A stretch of 64,000 nucleotides of DNA, taken from assembly GCA_041984235.1 (NCBI GenBank), contig JBHIYN010000020.1:29699-93698 (forward strand), read 5' to 3'. A program made the position numbers and the translations under genes. Every line of letters starts with the position of its first letter. The first letter of the stretch is position 1. The DNA comes from JBHIYN01 sp041984235. Lineage in GTDB: Bacteria > Pseudomonadota > Gammaproteobacteria > Ga0077536. This document shows positions 8,305-15,860 of the stretch, piece by piece. The notes beneath the pieces were generated by a model. The model was given only the letters and a program-made list of their open reading frames with translations, did not search any database and was not told the DNA's origin.

Positions 8305-9531
8305 ATGATTGAAACGCTGATTGAGGTGGACGTGAGCAAGCCGGCTGAAGAGCAGGCCGACGTTATCCACAACCGCTGGCATCCGGACATTCCGATGGCA
8401 CGAACGGTCAAGCCGGGCGACGAATTTCGCATCCAGTGTCTGGACTGGACCGGCGGGCAGATCGCCAACGACGACAGCGCGAACGACATTCGCGACGTCG
8501 ACCTCAGCAAGGTGCACTATCTCAGTGGACCCATCGGCGTGGAAGGCGCCGAGCCTGGCGACCTGCTGGTCGTCGACATTCTGGACGTCGGCGTACTTCC
8601 CGAGTCGGCATGGGGCTTTACCGGCTTCTTTGCACGCGAGAACGGTGGCGGCTTCCTCACTGAGCACTACCCCGAAGCGCGCAAGGCGTGCTGGGACTAC
8701 AGCGGCGTGTGGGCTTCGTCCCGGCACATTCCGCACGTGCGCTTTCCGGGCACCATGCACCCGGGGCTTATCGGATGCCTGCCCTCGGCCGATCTGCTGG
8801 CCACCTGGAACAGCCGCGAAAAGGCACTGGTGGACACCGATCCGTCACGCGTGCCCGAGCTCGCCACCCTGCCCTACGAGCCGACCGCGGTCATGGGCGG
8901 CATGTCGGGCAGCGCGCGCGACAGCGCCGCCGCGGAAGCGGCACGTACCGTCCCGCCCCGCGAGCATGGTGGCAACTGCGACATCAAGAACCTGTCGCGC
9001 GGCTCGACGGTCTACTTCCCCGTCTATGTCGACGGCGCGGGGCTGTCCATGGGTGACATCCACTTCTCCCAGGGTGACGGCGAGATCACCTTCTGCGGCG
9101 CAATCGAGATGGCGGGCTATCTTGATATTCGCGTCAACCTGATCAAGGGCGGCATGGCCAAGTACGGTGTCGTCAATCCCATCTTCAAACCCTCCAAGAT
9201 CGATCCGGACTATTCCGATTACCTCATTTTCGAGGGCATCTCGGTGGACGAGGACGGCAAACAGTATTACCTCGACGCGCACGTCGCCTACCGGCGCGCC
9301 TGTCTCAATGCCATCGAGTACATGAAGAAATTCGGCTTCACGGGCGCCCAGGGCTACGCGATTCTGGGCACGGCGCCGGTCGAGGGGCACATCAGCGGCA
9401 TCGTGGACATCCCCAATGCCTGCGCCACGCTGTGGCTGCCGACCGGGATCTTCGATTTCGACATCTCCCTCAGCGCGGACGGTCCAAAACCCGTCGACCT
9501 CGGCGGCAAGGATCTCGCCGTCACCACCTGA
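8305..9531 (+). CDS. fmdA: Formamidase FmdA
   Basis: 408-aa cytosolic amidase of the acetamidase/formamidase family, hydrolysing formamide to formate and ammonia. Length matches the Methylophilus enzyme (about 407 aa). Conserved blocks seen are HNRWHPDIP, DWTGGQI, GDLLVVDILDVG, FPGTMHPGLIGCLPS, HGGNCDIKNL and YFPVYVDGAGLSMGD. The start is set by GGAGG at 8293-8297; frames further upstream run through the sigma-54 promoter and are excluded. fmdB and an amide-type ABC transporter follow, giving an import-and-hydrolysis unit controlled by sigma-54. Confidence 0.95.
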   Translation: MIETLIEVDVSKPAEEQADVIHNRWHPDIPMARTVKPGDEFRIQCLDWTGGQIANDDSANDIRDVDLSKVHYLSGPIGVEGAEPGDLLVVDILDVGVLPESAWGFTGFFARENGGGFLTEHYPEARKACWDYSGVWASSRHIPHVRFPGTMHPGLIGCLPSADLLATWNSREKALVDTDPSRVPELATLPYEPTAVMGGMSGSARDSAAAEAARTVPPREHGGNCDIKNLSRGSTVYFPVYVDGAGLSMGDIHFSQGDGEITFCGAIEMAGYLDIRVNLIKGGMAKYGVVNPIFKPSKIDPDYSDYLIFEGISVDEDGKQYYLDAHVAYRRACLNAIEYMKKFGFTGAQGYAILGTAPVEGHISGIVDIPNACATLWLPTGIFDFDISLSADGPKPVDLGGKDLAVTT

Positions 9532-9564
9532 ACACCTCACTCCTCCACCTTGGTGTGCATTTGG

Positions 9565-9590
9565 CCGGCCCCTCGGGGCCGGTCTTCTCT
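9565..9590 (+). terminator. stem-loop after fmdA
   Basis: Perfect 8-bp stem CCGGCCCC/GGGGCCGG (9565-9572, 9575-9582) with a 2-nt loop, followed by TCTTCTCT. It lies between fmdA and fmdB and may be a terminator or attenuator lowering downstream expression. Confidence 0.6.
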
Positions 9591-9607
9591 ATGATCTGGA
9601 GCGAACA

Positions 9608-9946
9608 ATGCCGGTCTACGAATACCAGTGCGCCAACCACGGCGTGATCAGCGAACTACGTGCCATCGGTCAGCGTGATGAACCCGCCACCTGCGGGCAG
9701 TGCGGTGGCTCCGCCTTACGCGTGATCTCGGCCCCGCGCCTGCAACTCATGTCGGCGGACAACCGCCGCGCCTGGGAACGCAACGAACGCAGTGCGCACG
9801 AGCCGAGACGTGCCACCCGAGCGGCCTGCGGGCACGCACATCACGACGGCGGCAGCTGCAGCTCCGGGCAGCGTGCCGGCGCACCCGCCGCCGCGACGCT
9901 CAAGCAGGGTGCGCCCGGTACCCGACCCTGGATGCTCGGGCATTAG
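9608..9946 (+). CDS. fmdB: FmdB-family zinc-ribbon protein
   Basis: 112-aa protein. The N-terminus MPVYEYQC with a second CGQC pair (Cys8, Cys29, Cys32) is the FmdB/CxxC zinc-ribbon regulatory domain associated with amide utilisation in Methylophilus. The tail is His/Gly/Ala-rich with no recognised fold. It starts 76 bp after fmdA. It is proposed to regulate formamidase expression in the literature on fmd operons; mechanism is unknown. Confidence 0.88.
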   Translation: MPVYEYQCANHGVISELRAIGQRDEPATCGQCGGSALRVISAPRLQLMSADNRRAWERNERSAHEPRRATRAACGHAHHDGGSCSSGQRAGAPAAATLKQGAPGTRPWMLGH

Positions 9947-9999
9947 CGCGACGCGGCTACCCGCCCCCATCCACGCTGACGAAGAAAAAGAAAAAGACC

Positions 10000-10407
10000 T
10001 TGAGACCTTACAAGAACGACCACCGCAATCCCCGCCGCCTGCGTTACGGCTGGCGCCTCACCCGCTCCGGACACATCATGGTCCACGTGCAGCAGCGCGA
10101 ATGCATCTTCCTCGTCCTGCAACTGCGGCGGCGGCGCTTTACCCTGCAACAGATCTGTGACGTGCTCAGCGCCGGCCGCTGGCCGGCGCCGCGCCAGGGC
10201 GCGTGGTACTGCGCCACGGTGAAGAAGATCGTCGAGCAGAACGAGCACCTCTATGCCGTGTTGCCGATGTTCCTGCAGCGCCGCGGCGACACCATCGCCG
10301 ACGCCGACAACCACGGCTTCGCGCCGCTGCCGCCACGCGCTGCCGGCACAGGCCGGGCGGGCAATCCGCATATGCACCATAACGCCGTCGGCGACTCCGG
10401 CGTTTAG
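10000..10407 (+). CDS. Small basic protein resembling a Recombinase (PF07508-like) domain, no catalytic domain
   Basis: About 135 aa from a TTG start preceded by a purine-rich stretch; an internal ATG at 10078 is the alternative start. The segment RYGWRLTRSG, then HTH-like RFTLQQICDVLSAGRWPAPRQGAWYCATVKKIVEQN, looks like the DNA-binding Recombinase domain of large serine recombinases. There is no N-terminal resolvase domain, so it cannot recombine DNA by itself. It sits between fmdB and the transporter genes, and its TAG stop lies inside the upstream motif at 10403. A DNA-binding regulator is a guess. Confidence 0.6.
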   Translation: MRPYKNDHRNPRRLRYGWRLTRSGHIMVHVQQRECIFLVLQLRRRRFTLQQICDVLSAGRWPAPRQGAWYCATVKKIVEQNEHLYAVLPMFLQRRGDTIADADNHGFAPLPPRAAGTGRAGNPHMHHNAVGDSGV

Positions 10408-10416
10408 TGCATAAAG
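10403..10416 (+). promoter_or_regulatory. upstream motif (putative enhancer) of the first transporter promoter
   Basis: TTTAGTGCATAAAG, identical to the copy at 15702, starts 74 bp before the -24 TGG at 10477. It overlaps the stop codon of the preceding small gene. Confidence 0.7.
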
Positions 10417-10444
10417 GCTGCGCGCGGCAGCCGGGCTCAGAATA

Positions 10445-10457
10445 CAACCTGTTGTTT
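10445..10457 (-). promoter_or_regulatory. IHF-like site upstream of first transporter promoter
   Basis: CAACCTGTTGTTT matches YAANNNNTTGATW at 12 of 13 positions and starts 32 bp before the -24 TGG, the same place as at the fmdA promoter. Confidence 0.45.
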
Positions 10458-10473
10458 TCGCGAAGAAAACAAC
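10451..10473. promoter_or_regulatory. 9-bp inverted repeat next to the -24 element
   Basis: GTTGTTTTC (10451-10459) and GAAAACAAC (10465-10473) form a perfect inverted repeat with a 5-nt centre that ends 3 bp before the -24 TGG. It could be an operator or an IHF-bend determinant; it is absent from the sister promoters in this perfect form. Confidence 0.4.
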
Positions 10474-10476
10474 CCT

Positions 10477-10492
10477 TGGCATGCTTACTGCA
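10477..10492 (+). promoter_or_regulatory. sigma-54 promoter of the first amide/urea transporter
   Basis: TGGCATGCTTACTGCA: GG at 10478-10479, 10 bases, GC at 10490-10491. It lies 46 bp before the substrate-binding-protein start and shares the downstream TGCAGCAAACG with the fmdA promoter. Confidence 0.8.
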
Positions 10493-10537
10493 CTGCAGCA
10501 AACGGCAACCCGTAACAGCATTGTTCAAGGAGCAAAC

Positions 10538-11761
10538 ATGCCTACGCACTCCCCCTTCAAATGGTTGGGTCTGACCGCGGCGCTGGCGTTCAGCGGCGCG
10601 GCGACCGCCACTGACTACCCTACCGCGGAGGTCAACACGACTGGCCTGGCCGTCACCGATGACACGGTCACGGTCGGTATCCTGCACTCGGTGACCGGCA
10701 CGATGGCCATTAGCGAGTCCGGCTCGGTCGAGGCCGAGAAGCTCGCCATCAAGCAGATCAACGACATGGGCGGCGTGCTCGGTCGCAAGATCGAGATTAT
10801 CCAGGAAGACGGCGCGAGCGACTGGCCGACCTTTGCCGAAAAGGCGCGCAAGCTGCTCGTCAATGACAAGGTCGCCGCGGTCATGGGCTGCTGGACCTCG
10901 GCCTCGCGCAAGGCGGTGCTGCCGGTCTTCGAGAAGGAGAACGGCATGCTCTACTACCCGACGTTCTACGAGGGTCTTGAGCAGTCCAAGAACGTCATCT
11001 ACACGGGCCAGGAAGCGACGCAGCAGATCATCGCCGGCCTCGACTGGGTGGCGAAGGAGAAAGGCGCCAAGACCTTTTACCTCATCGGCTCCGATTACAT
11101 CTGGCCGCGAACCTCGAACAAGATCGCGCGCAAGCACATCGAAAAGGTGCTCAAGGGCAAGGTCGTGGGCGAGGAGTACTACCCGCTCGGGCATACCAAC
11201 TTCGGCTCGCTAATCAACAAGATCAAGCTGAAGAAGCCGGACGTGATCTACTCCATCGTGGTTGGTGGCTCCAACGTCTCCTGGTACAAGCAGCTCAAGG
11301 CGGCCGGCATCACTTCGGACAAGTGGACCCTGCTGACCATATCGGTAACCGAGGACGAATTGCTGGGCATTGGCGGTGAGAACGCGGCGGGCTTCTATGC
11401 CGCCATGAAGTACTTCCAGAGTCTCGATAACGAGAACAACAAGAAGTTCGTCGCCGCGTTCAAGGACATGTGGGGCGCTGACAGCGTGATCGGCGACGTC
11501 ACCCAGGCCGCTTACCTCGGACCATGGCTGTGGAAGCTGGCGGTGGAGAAAGCGGGCAGCTTCGACATCGACAAGATCGCGGTCGCATCGAACGGCATCG
11601 AGTTCACCGGCGCGCCGGAAGGCTACGTGCGTATCCACGATTCCAACCACCACCTCTGGAGCAAGACCCGCGTCGGCAAGATCCTGCCAAACGGACAGTT
11701 CGAGGTGATCTACGAGTCGGAGCTGGTCGAGCCCGATCCCTTCCCGGAAGGCTACCAGTAA
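10538..11761 (+). CDS. urtA: ABC transporter substrate-binding protein, urea/short-chain amide type (UrtA/FmdD family)
   Basis: 407-aa periplasmic binding protein with a signal peptide ending near GAATA-TDYP. Family blocks are VGILHSVTGTMAISE, CWTSASRKAVLPVFEKENG, YPTFYEGLEQSKNVIYTG and GSDYIWPRTSNKIARKH. The TFYEGLEQSKN and GQEATQQ versions differ from the second binding protein at 17089 (VQYEGEESSKN, GAAPNQQ). This suggests a short-chain amide (FmdD-like) rather than a strictly urea ligand. AAGGAG at 10527-10532 sets the start. It is followed by a strong stem-loop and then the permease genes. Confidence 0.92.
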   Translation: MPTHSPFKWLGLTAALAFSGAATATDYPTAEVNTTGLAVTDDTVTVGILHSVTGTMAISESGSVEAEKLAIKQINDMGGVLGRKIEIIQEDGASDWPTFAEKARKLLVNDKVAAVMGCWTSASRKAVLPVFEKENGMLYYPTFYEGLEQSKNVIYTGQEATQQIIAGLDWVAKEKGAKTFYLIGSDYIWPRTSNKIARKHIEKVLKGKVVGEEYYPLGHTNFGSLINKIKLKKPDVIYSIVVGGSNVSWYKQLKAAGITSDKWTLLTISVTEDELLGIGGENAAGFYAAMKYFQSLDNENNKKFVAAFKDMWGADSVIGDVTQAAYLGPWLWKLAVEKAGSFDIDKIAVASNGIEFTGAPEGYVRIHDSNHHLWSKTRVGKILPNGQFEVIYESELVEPDPFPEGYQ

Positions 11762-11797
11762 GCGCGCGGCTGCGAGCTTCGGCCTCGCACGATCGCC

Positions 11798-11840
11798 GGG
11801 ACGGAAACACCGTGATGCAGGCAGGCGGTGTTTCCGGCCC
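11798..11840 (+). terminator. stem-loop between binding-protein and permease genes
   Basis: 15-bp inverted repeat with one mismatch (11798-11812 and 11826-11840; core GGAAACACCG/CGGTGTTTCC), 13-nt loop, no T-run. It probably stabilises or attenuates the transcript so that the binding protein is made in excess over the permease. Confidence 0.6.
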
Positions 11841-11905
11841 ACCCGCCGGGCACGGTCGCGCGGACCGGCCCGTCCACCCGCAAGTACCTGAATCGAGGAA
11901 CGCAC

Positions 11906-12832
11906 ATGTTTGAGGGATACACCGCCAGCGAACTCGGCGCGATATTCGCCATGCAGGGATTCTCCGGGCTGAGCCTGTTCTGCGTCTTCCTGCTCATGGC
12001 CCTGGGCCTGGCCATCATCTTCGGACAGATGCAGGTCATCAACATGGCGCACGGTGAGTTCCTCACCATTGGTGCCTATACCACCTACTTCCTGTCCACG
12101 CTTTCGGAGCAGCACGCGCCGTGGTTCATGGACTACTACTTCTTTCTCGCCATCGCACTCGCGTTCGTCCTCGCATTTGTCGTCGGCTGGCTGGTCGAGT
12201 TCTCGATGATCCGCTTTCTCTACAAGCGCCCGCTGGACACCCTGCTTGCGACCTGGGGCCTCTCGCTCATCATGCAGCAGGGCTTCCGCTCGACCTTCGG
12301 CGCGCGCGAAGTCAGCCCGACCTTGCCCGACTGGCTGCTCGGCTCGTACCCGCTCACCGACATCATCGAGATCCCAATCAACGGCATGCTGGTCGTCGGC
12401 GTCACCGCCGTGCTGACGCTGGGCGTGTTCGTACTCCTGTTCCGCTCGCGCTGGGGCCTCAAGGTCCGCGCGACGACCCAGAACCGCGTCATGGCCGACG
12501 CCGCCGGCATCAACACCGGGCGAGTCGATCGCAACACCTTCGCGCTCGGCTGCGGTATCGCCGGCGTCGCCGGCGCGGTATTCACCACGATCGCGTCGAC
12601 CGGTCCGACCAGCGGCTCGCTGTATATCGTCGACACCTTCCTGGTGGTCGTGTTCGGCGGTGCGGCGAGCCTGTTCGGCACCATCGCCTCCGCGTTCTCG
12701 ATTGCCCAGGCGCAATCGATCCTCGAGTTCTTCCTGACCGGCTCCATGGCCAAGGTCATCACCCTGACCATCGTCATCGGCATCCTCATGCTGCGTCCGG
12801 AAGGCCTGTTCTCGATCCGCGTGCGCAAATGA
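11906..12832 (+). CDS. urtB: ABC transporter permease, UrtB family, short form (FmdE-like)
   Basis: 308-aa inner-membrane permease of the branched-chain amino acid/urea (LivH-like) class. Typical segments are GLAIIFGQMQVINMAHGEFLTIGAY, RFLYKRPLDTLLATWGLSLIMQQGF and TTIASTGPTSGSLYIVDTFLVVVFGG. It lacks the ~200-residue periplasmic N-terminal extension found in canonical UrtB proteins such as the second copy at 18678. That absence favours an amide transporter of the FmdDEF type. GAGGAA at ~11895 precedes the ATG. Confidence 0.93.
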   Translation: MFEGYTASELGAIFAMQGFSGLSLFCVFLLMALGLAIIFGQMQVINMAHGEFLTIGAYTTYFLSTLSEQHAPWFMDYYFFLAIALAFVLAFVVGWLVEFSMIRFLYKRPLDTLLATWGLSLIMQQGFRSTFGAREVSPTLPDWLLGSYPLTDIIEIPINGMLVVGVTAVLTLGVFVLLFRSRWGLKVRATTQNRVMADAAGINTGRVDRNTFALGCGIAGVAGAVFTTIASTGPTSGSLYIVDTFLVVVFGGAASLFGTIASAFSIAQAQSILEFFLTGSMAKVITLTIVIGILMLRPEGLFSIRVRK

Positions 12833-12884
12833 GAAGCCCGCCTCGTCACGCAGTTTTCAATCCGCGCAAGGGAGTCTCTTAATC

Positions 12885-14087
12885 ATGGCCACATTGACGC
12901 AGAAACTGTTCGGGACGCGCCGCGACCTGTTCGCGTTGCTGCTGCTGGCAGCGGTCGTCCTGCTGATCATGCCGCTTTCGCTGGACATCTTCCGCCTCAA
13001 TCTCGTCGGCAAGTACCTGACCTACGCGTTCGTCGCCGTCGGCCTGGTGCTGTGCTGGGGCTACGGGGGCATCCTCAGTCTGGGACAGGGCATCTTCTTC
13101 GGGCTCGGCGGCTACTGCATGGCGATGTTCCTCAAGCTCGAGGCCTCGGATCCGGAAAGTACCGCGATCCAGTCCACCCCTGGCATCCCCGATTTCATGG
13201 ACTGGAACCAGCTCACCGAACTGCCATGGTTCTGGGTGCCGTTCGAGAACTTCGGTTTTGCGCTGCTCGCAGTGGTCGCGGTACCGGCGGTATTCGCGCT
13301 GCTGATCGGCCTGGCCATGTTCAAACGTCGCGTCAGTGGTGTGTATTTCGCCATCATCACGCAGTCTATCGCCGCTATCCTGACCATTCTCATCATCGGC
13401 CAGCAGGGCCTCACCGGTGGCGTCAACGGGATTACCGACCTGCGTACCCTGCTCGGCTGGGACATCCGCACCGACAGCGCCCGTTATGTCCTCTACTACC
13501 TCAACGGCGCACTGCTGATCGGTTGCATCGTACTGGCCCGATTCATCCTCTCGAGCAAGGTCGGCAAGCTGCTGCTCGCGCTCAAGGACAAGGAAGACCG
13601 CGTGCGCTTCTCAGGATACGACGTGTCCAACTTCAAGATCTTCGTGTTCTGCGTGGCTGCCGTCTTCTCTGCGGTCGGCGGGGCCATGTTTACCCTGCAG
13701 GTCGGATTCATGTCACCGTCCTTCATCGGCATCGTGCCCTCGATTGAAATGGTCATCTTCGCCGCGGTGGGCGGCCGCATGTCACTGATCGGCGCAGTCT
13801 ACGGGACGCTGCTGGTGAATTACGGCAAGACAGTCTTCTCCGAGAGCTTTCCCGAGCTGTGGCTGTTCCTGATGGGAGCACTGTTCATCGGCGTGGTCAT
13901 GGCTTTCCCCAACGGGCTCGCCGGCCTGGTGCGTTCCGACTGGATCAAACGACTGTTCGCGCGCCCGCCGCTGACCGCTATCGGCGGTGGCGCGGACGGC
14001 AATCCGCCGTCACCGCCGGCTACAGTCGGGCCCCGCCCGTCTGCCGGCGAGACGCCCGTCCGGCACCAGGCCGTCGGTGAACATTGA
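12885..14087 (+). CDS. urtC: ABC transporter permease, UrtC family (FmdF-like)
   Basis: 400-aa LivM-type inner-membrane permease. The YGGILSLGQGIFFGLGGYCMAMFL segment, LIIGQQGLTGGVNGITDLRTLLG and the EAA-like loop GKLLLALKDKEDRVRFSGYDV with AAVGGRMSLIGAVYGTLLVNYGK are all present. A ~35-residue Gly/Pro-rich cytoplasmic tail follows the last helix. AAGGGAG before the ATG sets the start. Partner of the UrtB-like permease 52 bp upstream. Confidence 0.93.
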   Translation: MATLTQKLFGTRRDLFALLLLAAVVLLIMPLSLDIFRLNLVGKYLTYAFVAVGLVLCWGYGGILSLGQGIFFGLGGYCMAMFLKLEASDPESTAIQSTPGIPDFMDWNQLTELPWFWVPFENFGFALLAVVAVPAVFALLIGLAMFKRRVSGVYFAIITQSIAAILTILIIGQQGLTGGVNGITDLRTLLGWDIRTDSARYVLYYLNGALLIGCIVLARFILSSKVGKLLLALKDKEDRVRFSGYDVSNFKIFVFCVAAVFSAVGGAMFTLQVGFMSPSFIGIVPSIEMVIFAAVGGRMSLIGAVYGTLLVNYGKTVFSESFPELWLFLMGALFIGVVMAFPNGLAGLVRSDWIKRLFARPPLTAIGGGADGNPPSPPATVGPRPSAGETPVRHQAVGEH

Positions 14088-14119
14088 CGGGCGCCGTTCC
14101 TCTATCCCGGAGTGTCTGC

Positions 14120-14866
14120 ATGACCAGCAATACCGACTTCCTGCTCGCGATCGAGAACCTCACGGTGTCTTTCGACGGATTCCAGGCTGTCAGTGATCTG
14201 ACTTTGTACGTCGACTACAACGAGCTGCGCGTCGTCATTGGCCCCAATGGCGCCGGCAAGACGACCCTGCTCGACCTCATATGCGGTCGAACGGCTGCCA
14301 GCAGCGGTTCGATACGTTTCAAGAACCGTGAACTGACGCGCATGCCCGAGCACAGGATCGTGCGCGAGGGGGTCGGTCGCAAGTTCCAGACGCCCTCGAT
14401 CTACGAGAACCTGACCGTCTACGAGAACCTGGAAGTGTCCTATCCCGAGGCGCGGGACGTGCTCAAGGCGCTGTTCTTCAGTGTCGACGAAACCATCGAC
14501 CGCACCATCCGTGAGGTCGCGCATTCGATCTTCCTTGCCGACTGCCTCGACATGGAAGCCTCGCTACTCAGCCACGGGCAAAAGCAGTGGCTCGAGATCG
14601 GCATGCTCCTGATCCAGGGACCCGAGCTGCTGATGCTCGATGAGCCTGTTGCCGGCATGAGTGTCAAGGAGCGTGAGCAAACGGCTGAATTGCTCAAACG
14701 TATCTGCACCGACCGCGCGGTTATCGTCATCGAACATGATATGGACTTCGTCGAGAGTATCGCCAACCGGGTGACTGTGCTGCACCAGGGCAAGGTGCTG
14801 GCCGAGGGTCCGATGAGTGAGATCAAAGGCAACGAGAAGGTGGTCGAGGTTTACCTCGGACACTAA
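14120..14866 (+). CDS. urtD: ABC transporter ATP-binding protein, UrtD family
   Basis: 248-aa LivG-like ATPase. Walker A is GPNGAGKTT near residue 45, the signature is the family-specific LLSHGQKQWLEIGMLL (in place of LSGGQ), Walker B is LLMLDEPVAGM, and the switch His is in IVIEHDMDFV. These are the usual UrtD features. It starts 32 bp after the UrtC-like gene. Energises import with the UrtE-like ATPase that follows. Confidence 0.94.
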   Translation: MTSNTDFLLAIENLTVSFDGFQAVSDLTLYVDYNELRVVIGPNGAGKTTLLDLICGRTAASSGSIRFKNRELTRMPEHRIVREGVGRKFQTPSIYENLTVYENLEVSYPEARDVLKALFFSVDETIDRTIREVAHSIFLADCLDMEASLLSHGQKQWLEIGMLLIQGPELLMLDEPVAGMSVKEREQTAELLKRICTDRAVIVIEHDMDFVESIANRVTVLHQGKVLAEGPMSEIKGNEKVVEVYLGH

Positions 14867-14896
14867 CCCCTACATTGTCTGCCAGGAGAATTTCCG

Positions 14897-15586
14897 ATGC
14901 TTGAAATAACCGGTCTGGATGTCGCGTACGGACAGAGCCAGGTCATTCGCGGACTCGACCTCCAGGCCGCCCGCAACGAAACGGTGGCGGTGATGGGCCG
15001 CAATGGCATGGGGAAGACGACTCTGTTCAAGTCACTCATCGGCATCCTGCCGGCTCGCGAGGGCAGTATCTGCGTCGACAGTATCGACGTCACCCGCATG
15101 CCGAGCCACCGGCGGGTGGCGAACGGCATTGCTTACGTACCGCAGGGTCGCATGATCTTTCCCACCCTGACAGTACGCGAGAACATAGAGACCGGGTTGG
15201 AAACGGCAAAGACGCGTCGCATTCCCGACGAAATCTATGCCCTGTTCCCGGTCCTTTTCGAGATGCGCAACCGCAAGGGCGGCAACCTCTCGGGCGGCCA
15301 GCAGCAGCAACTCGCGATCGCGCGCGCGCTCGTATCCGAGCCCAGTGTACTGCTGCTCGACGAACCGACGGAGGGCATCCAGCCGTCGATCATCAAGGAC
15401 ATCGCGCGCGTGCTGAACGAAATTCGCAAGCTGCGCGAAATCACCATCGTGGTCTCGGAACAGGTGCTGCATTTTGCCCTCGAAGTAGCCGATCGTATCG
15501 CCGTCATCGAACGCGGGGAGCTCGTCTACCAGGGCCCGCGCAGTGAGGTCGACACCGCGCGCATCAGCCAGTACCTGGCAGTCTGA
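14897..15586 (+). CDS. urtE: ABC transporter ATP-binding protein, UrtE family
   Basis: 229-aa LivF-like ATPase. Walker A GRNGMGKTT near residue 34, Q-loop region YVPQGRMIFPTLTV, signature NLSGGQQQQLAIARAL and Walker B LLLDEPTEGIQPSI are intact. Its last residues FALEVADRIAVIERGELVYQG match the UrtE type. AGGAG at 14883 sets the start. Last gene of the first transporter unit; a GC palindrome without T-run follows at 15623. Confidence 0.94.
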   Translation: MLEITGLDVAYGQSQVIRGLDLQAARNETVAVMGRNGMGKTTLFKSLIGILPAREGSICVDSIDVTRMPSHRRVANGIAYVPQGRMIFPTLTVRENIETGLETAKTRRIPDEIYALFPVLFEMRNRKGGNLSGGQQQQLAIARALVSEPSVLLLDEPTEGIQPSIIKDIARVLNEIRKLREITIVVSEQVLHFALEVADRIAVIERGELVYQGPRSEVDTARISQYLAV

Positions 15587-15622
15587 TCCGGCGCACCGCG
15601 GGCGCGATCGCGGCCCCTCCTG

Positions 15623-15640
15623 CACGCCGCGCGCGGCGTG
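15623..15640. terminator. GC palindrome after the first transporter operon
   Basis: CACGCCGCGCGCGGCGTG is a perfect 18-bp palindrome 37 bp after the urtE stop, with no T-run. It is a possible factor-assisted terminator. Confidence 0.35.
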
Positions 15641-15701
15641 TCGCTGCGCTGTGCCCGCGACGTTTGCAACGGGCGTACCGCGGCGGGGCGGCGACCCTTG
15701 G

Positions 15702-15715
15702 TTTAGTGCATAAAG
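15702..15715 (+). promoter_or_regulatory. upstream motif (putative enhancer) of the porin promoter
   Basis: TTTAGTGCATAAAG, identical to 10403-10416, starts 73 bp before the -24 TGG. Confidence 0.7.
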
Positions 15716-15743
15716 CGCCATTCGCGAATTGCGGAAATTCCTT

Positions 15744-15756
15744 TAGTTAGTTGTTT
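15744..15756 (-). promoter_or_regulatory. weak IHF-like site and AT-rich tract
   Basis: TAGTTAGTTGTTT matches YAANNNNTTGATW at 11 of 13 positions and starts 31 bp before the -24 TGG. It is part of a T-rich tract (15729-15774) likely to bend DNA. Confidence 0.35.
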
Positions 15757-15774
15757 TTTCTGATTTTTTCTCCT

Positions 15775-15790
15775 TGGCCCGCTTATTGCT
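15775..15790 (+). promoter_or_regulatory. sigma-54 promoter of the porin/urtA operon
   Basis: TGGCCCGCTTATTGCT: GG at 15776-15777, 10 bases, GC at 15788-15789. The core TTGGC..GCTTA.TGC is shared with the promoter at 10477. It lies 71 bp before the porin start. Confidence 0.75.
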
Positions 15791-15860
15791 GCGGCGCGTC
15801 ATGGCATTTCGGCGCAAAGGCTCCGCGATGTCCTCAACAACAATCAGGGAGAAAACGGTG

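Noticed and set aside
10391..10416. Full NtrC binding dyad
   Set aside because: Only one TAGTGC half matches; the partner half at the expected spacing is absent.
10481..10537. Upstream ATG for the first binding protein
   Set aside because: It lies between the -24 and -12 elements of the sigma-54 promoter and would not be transcribed.
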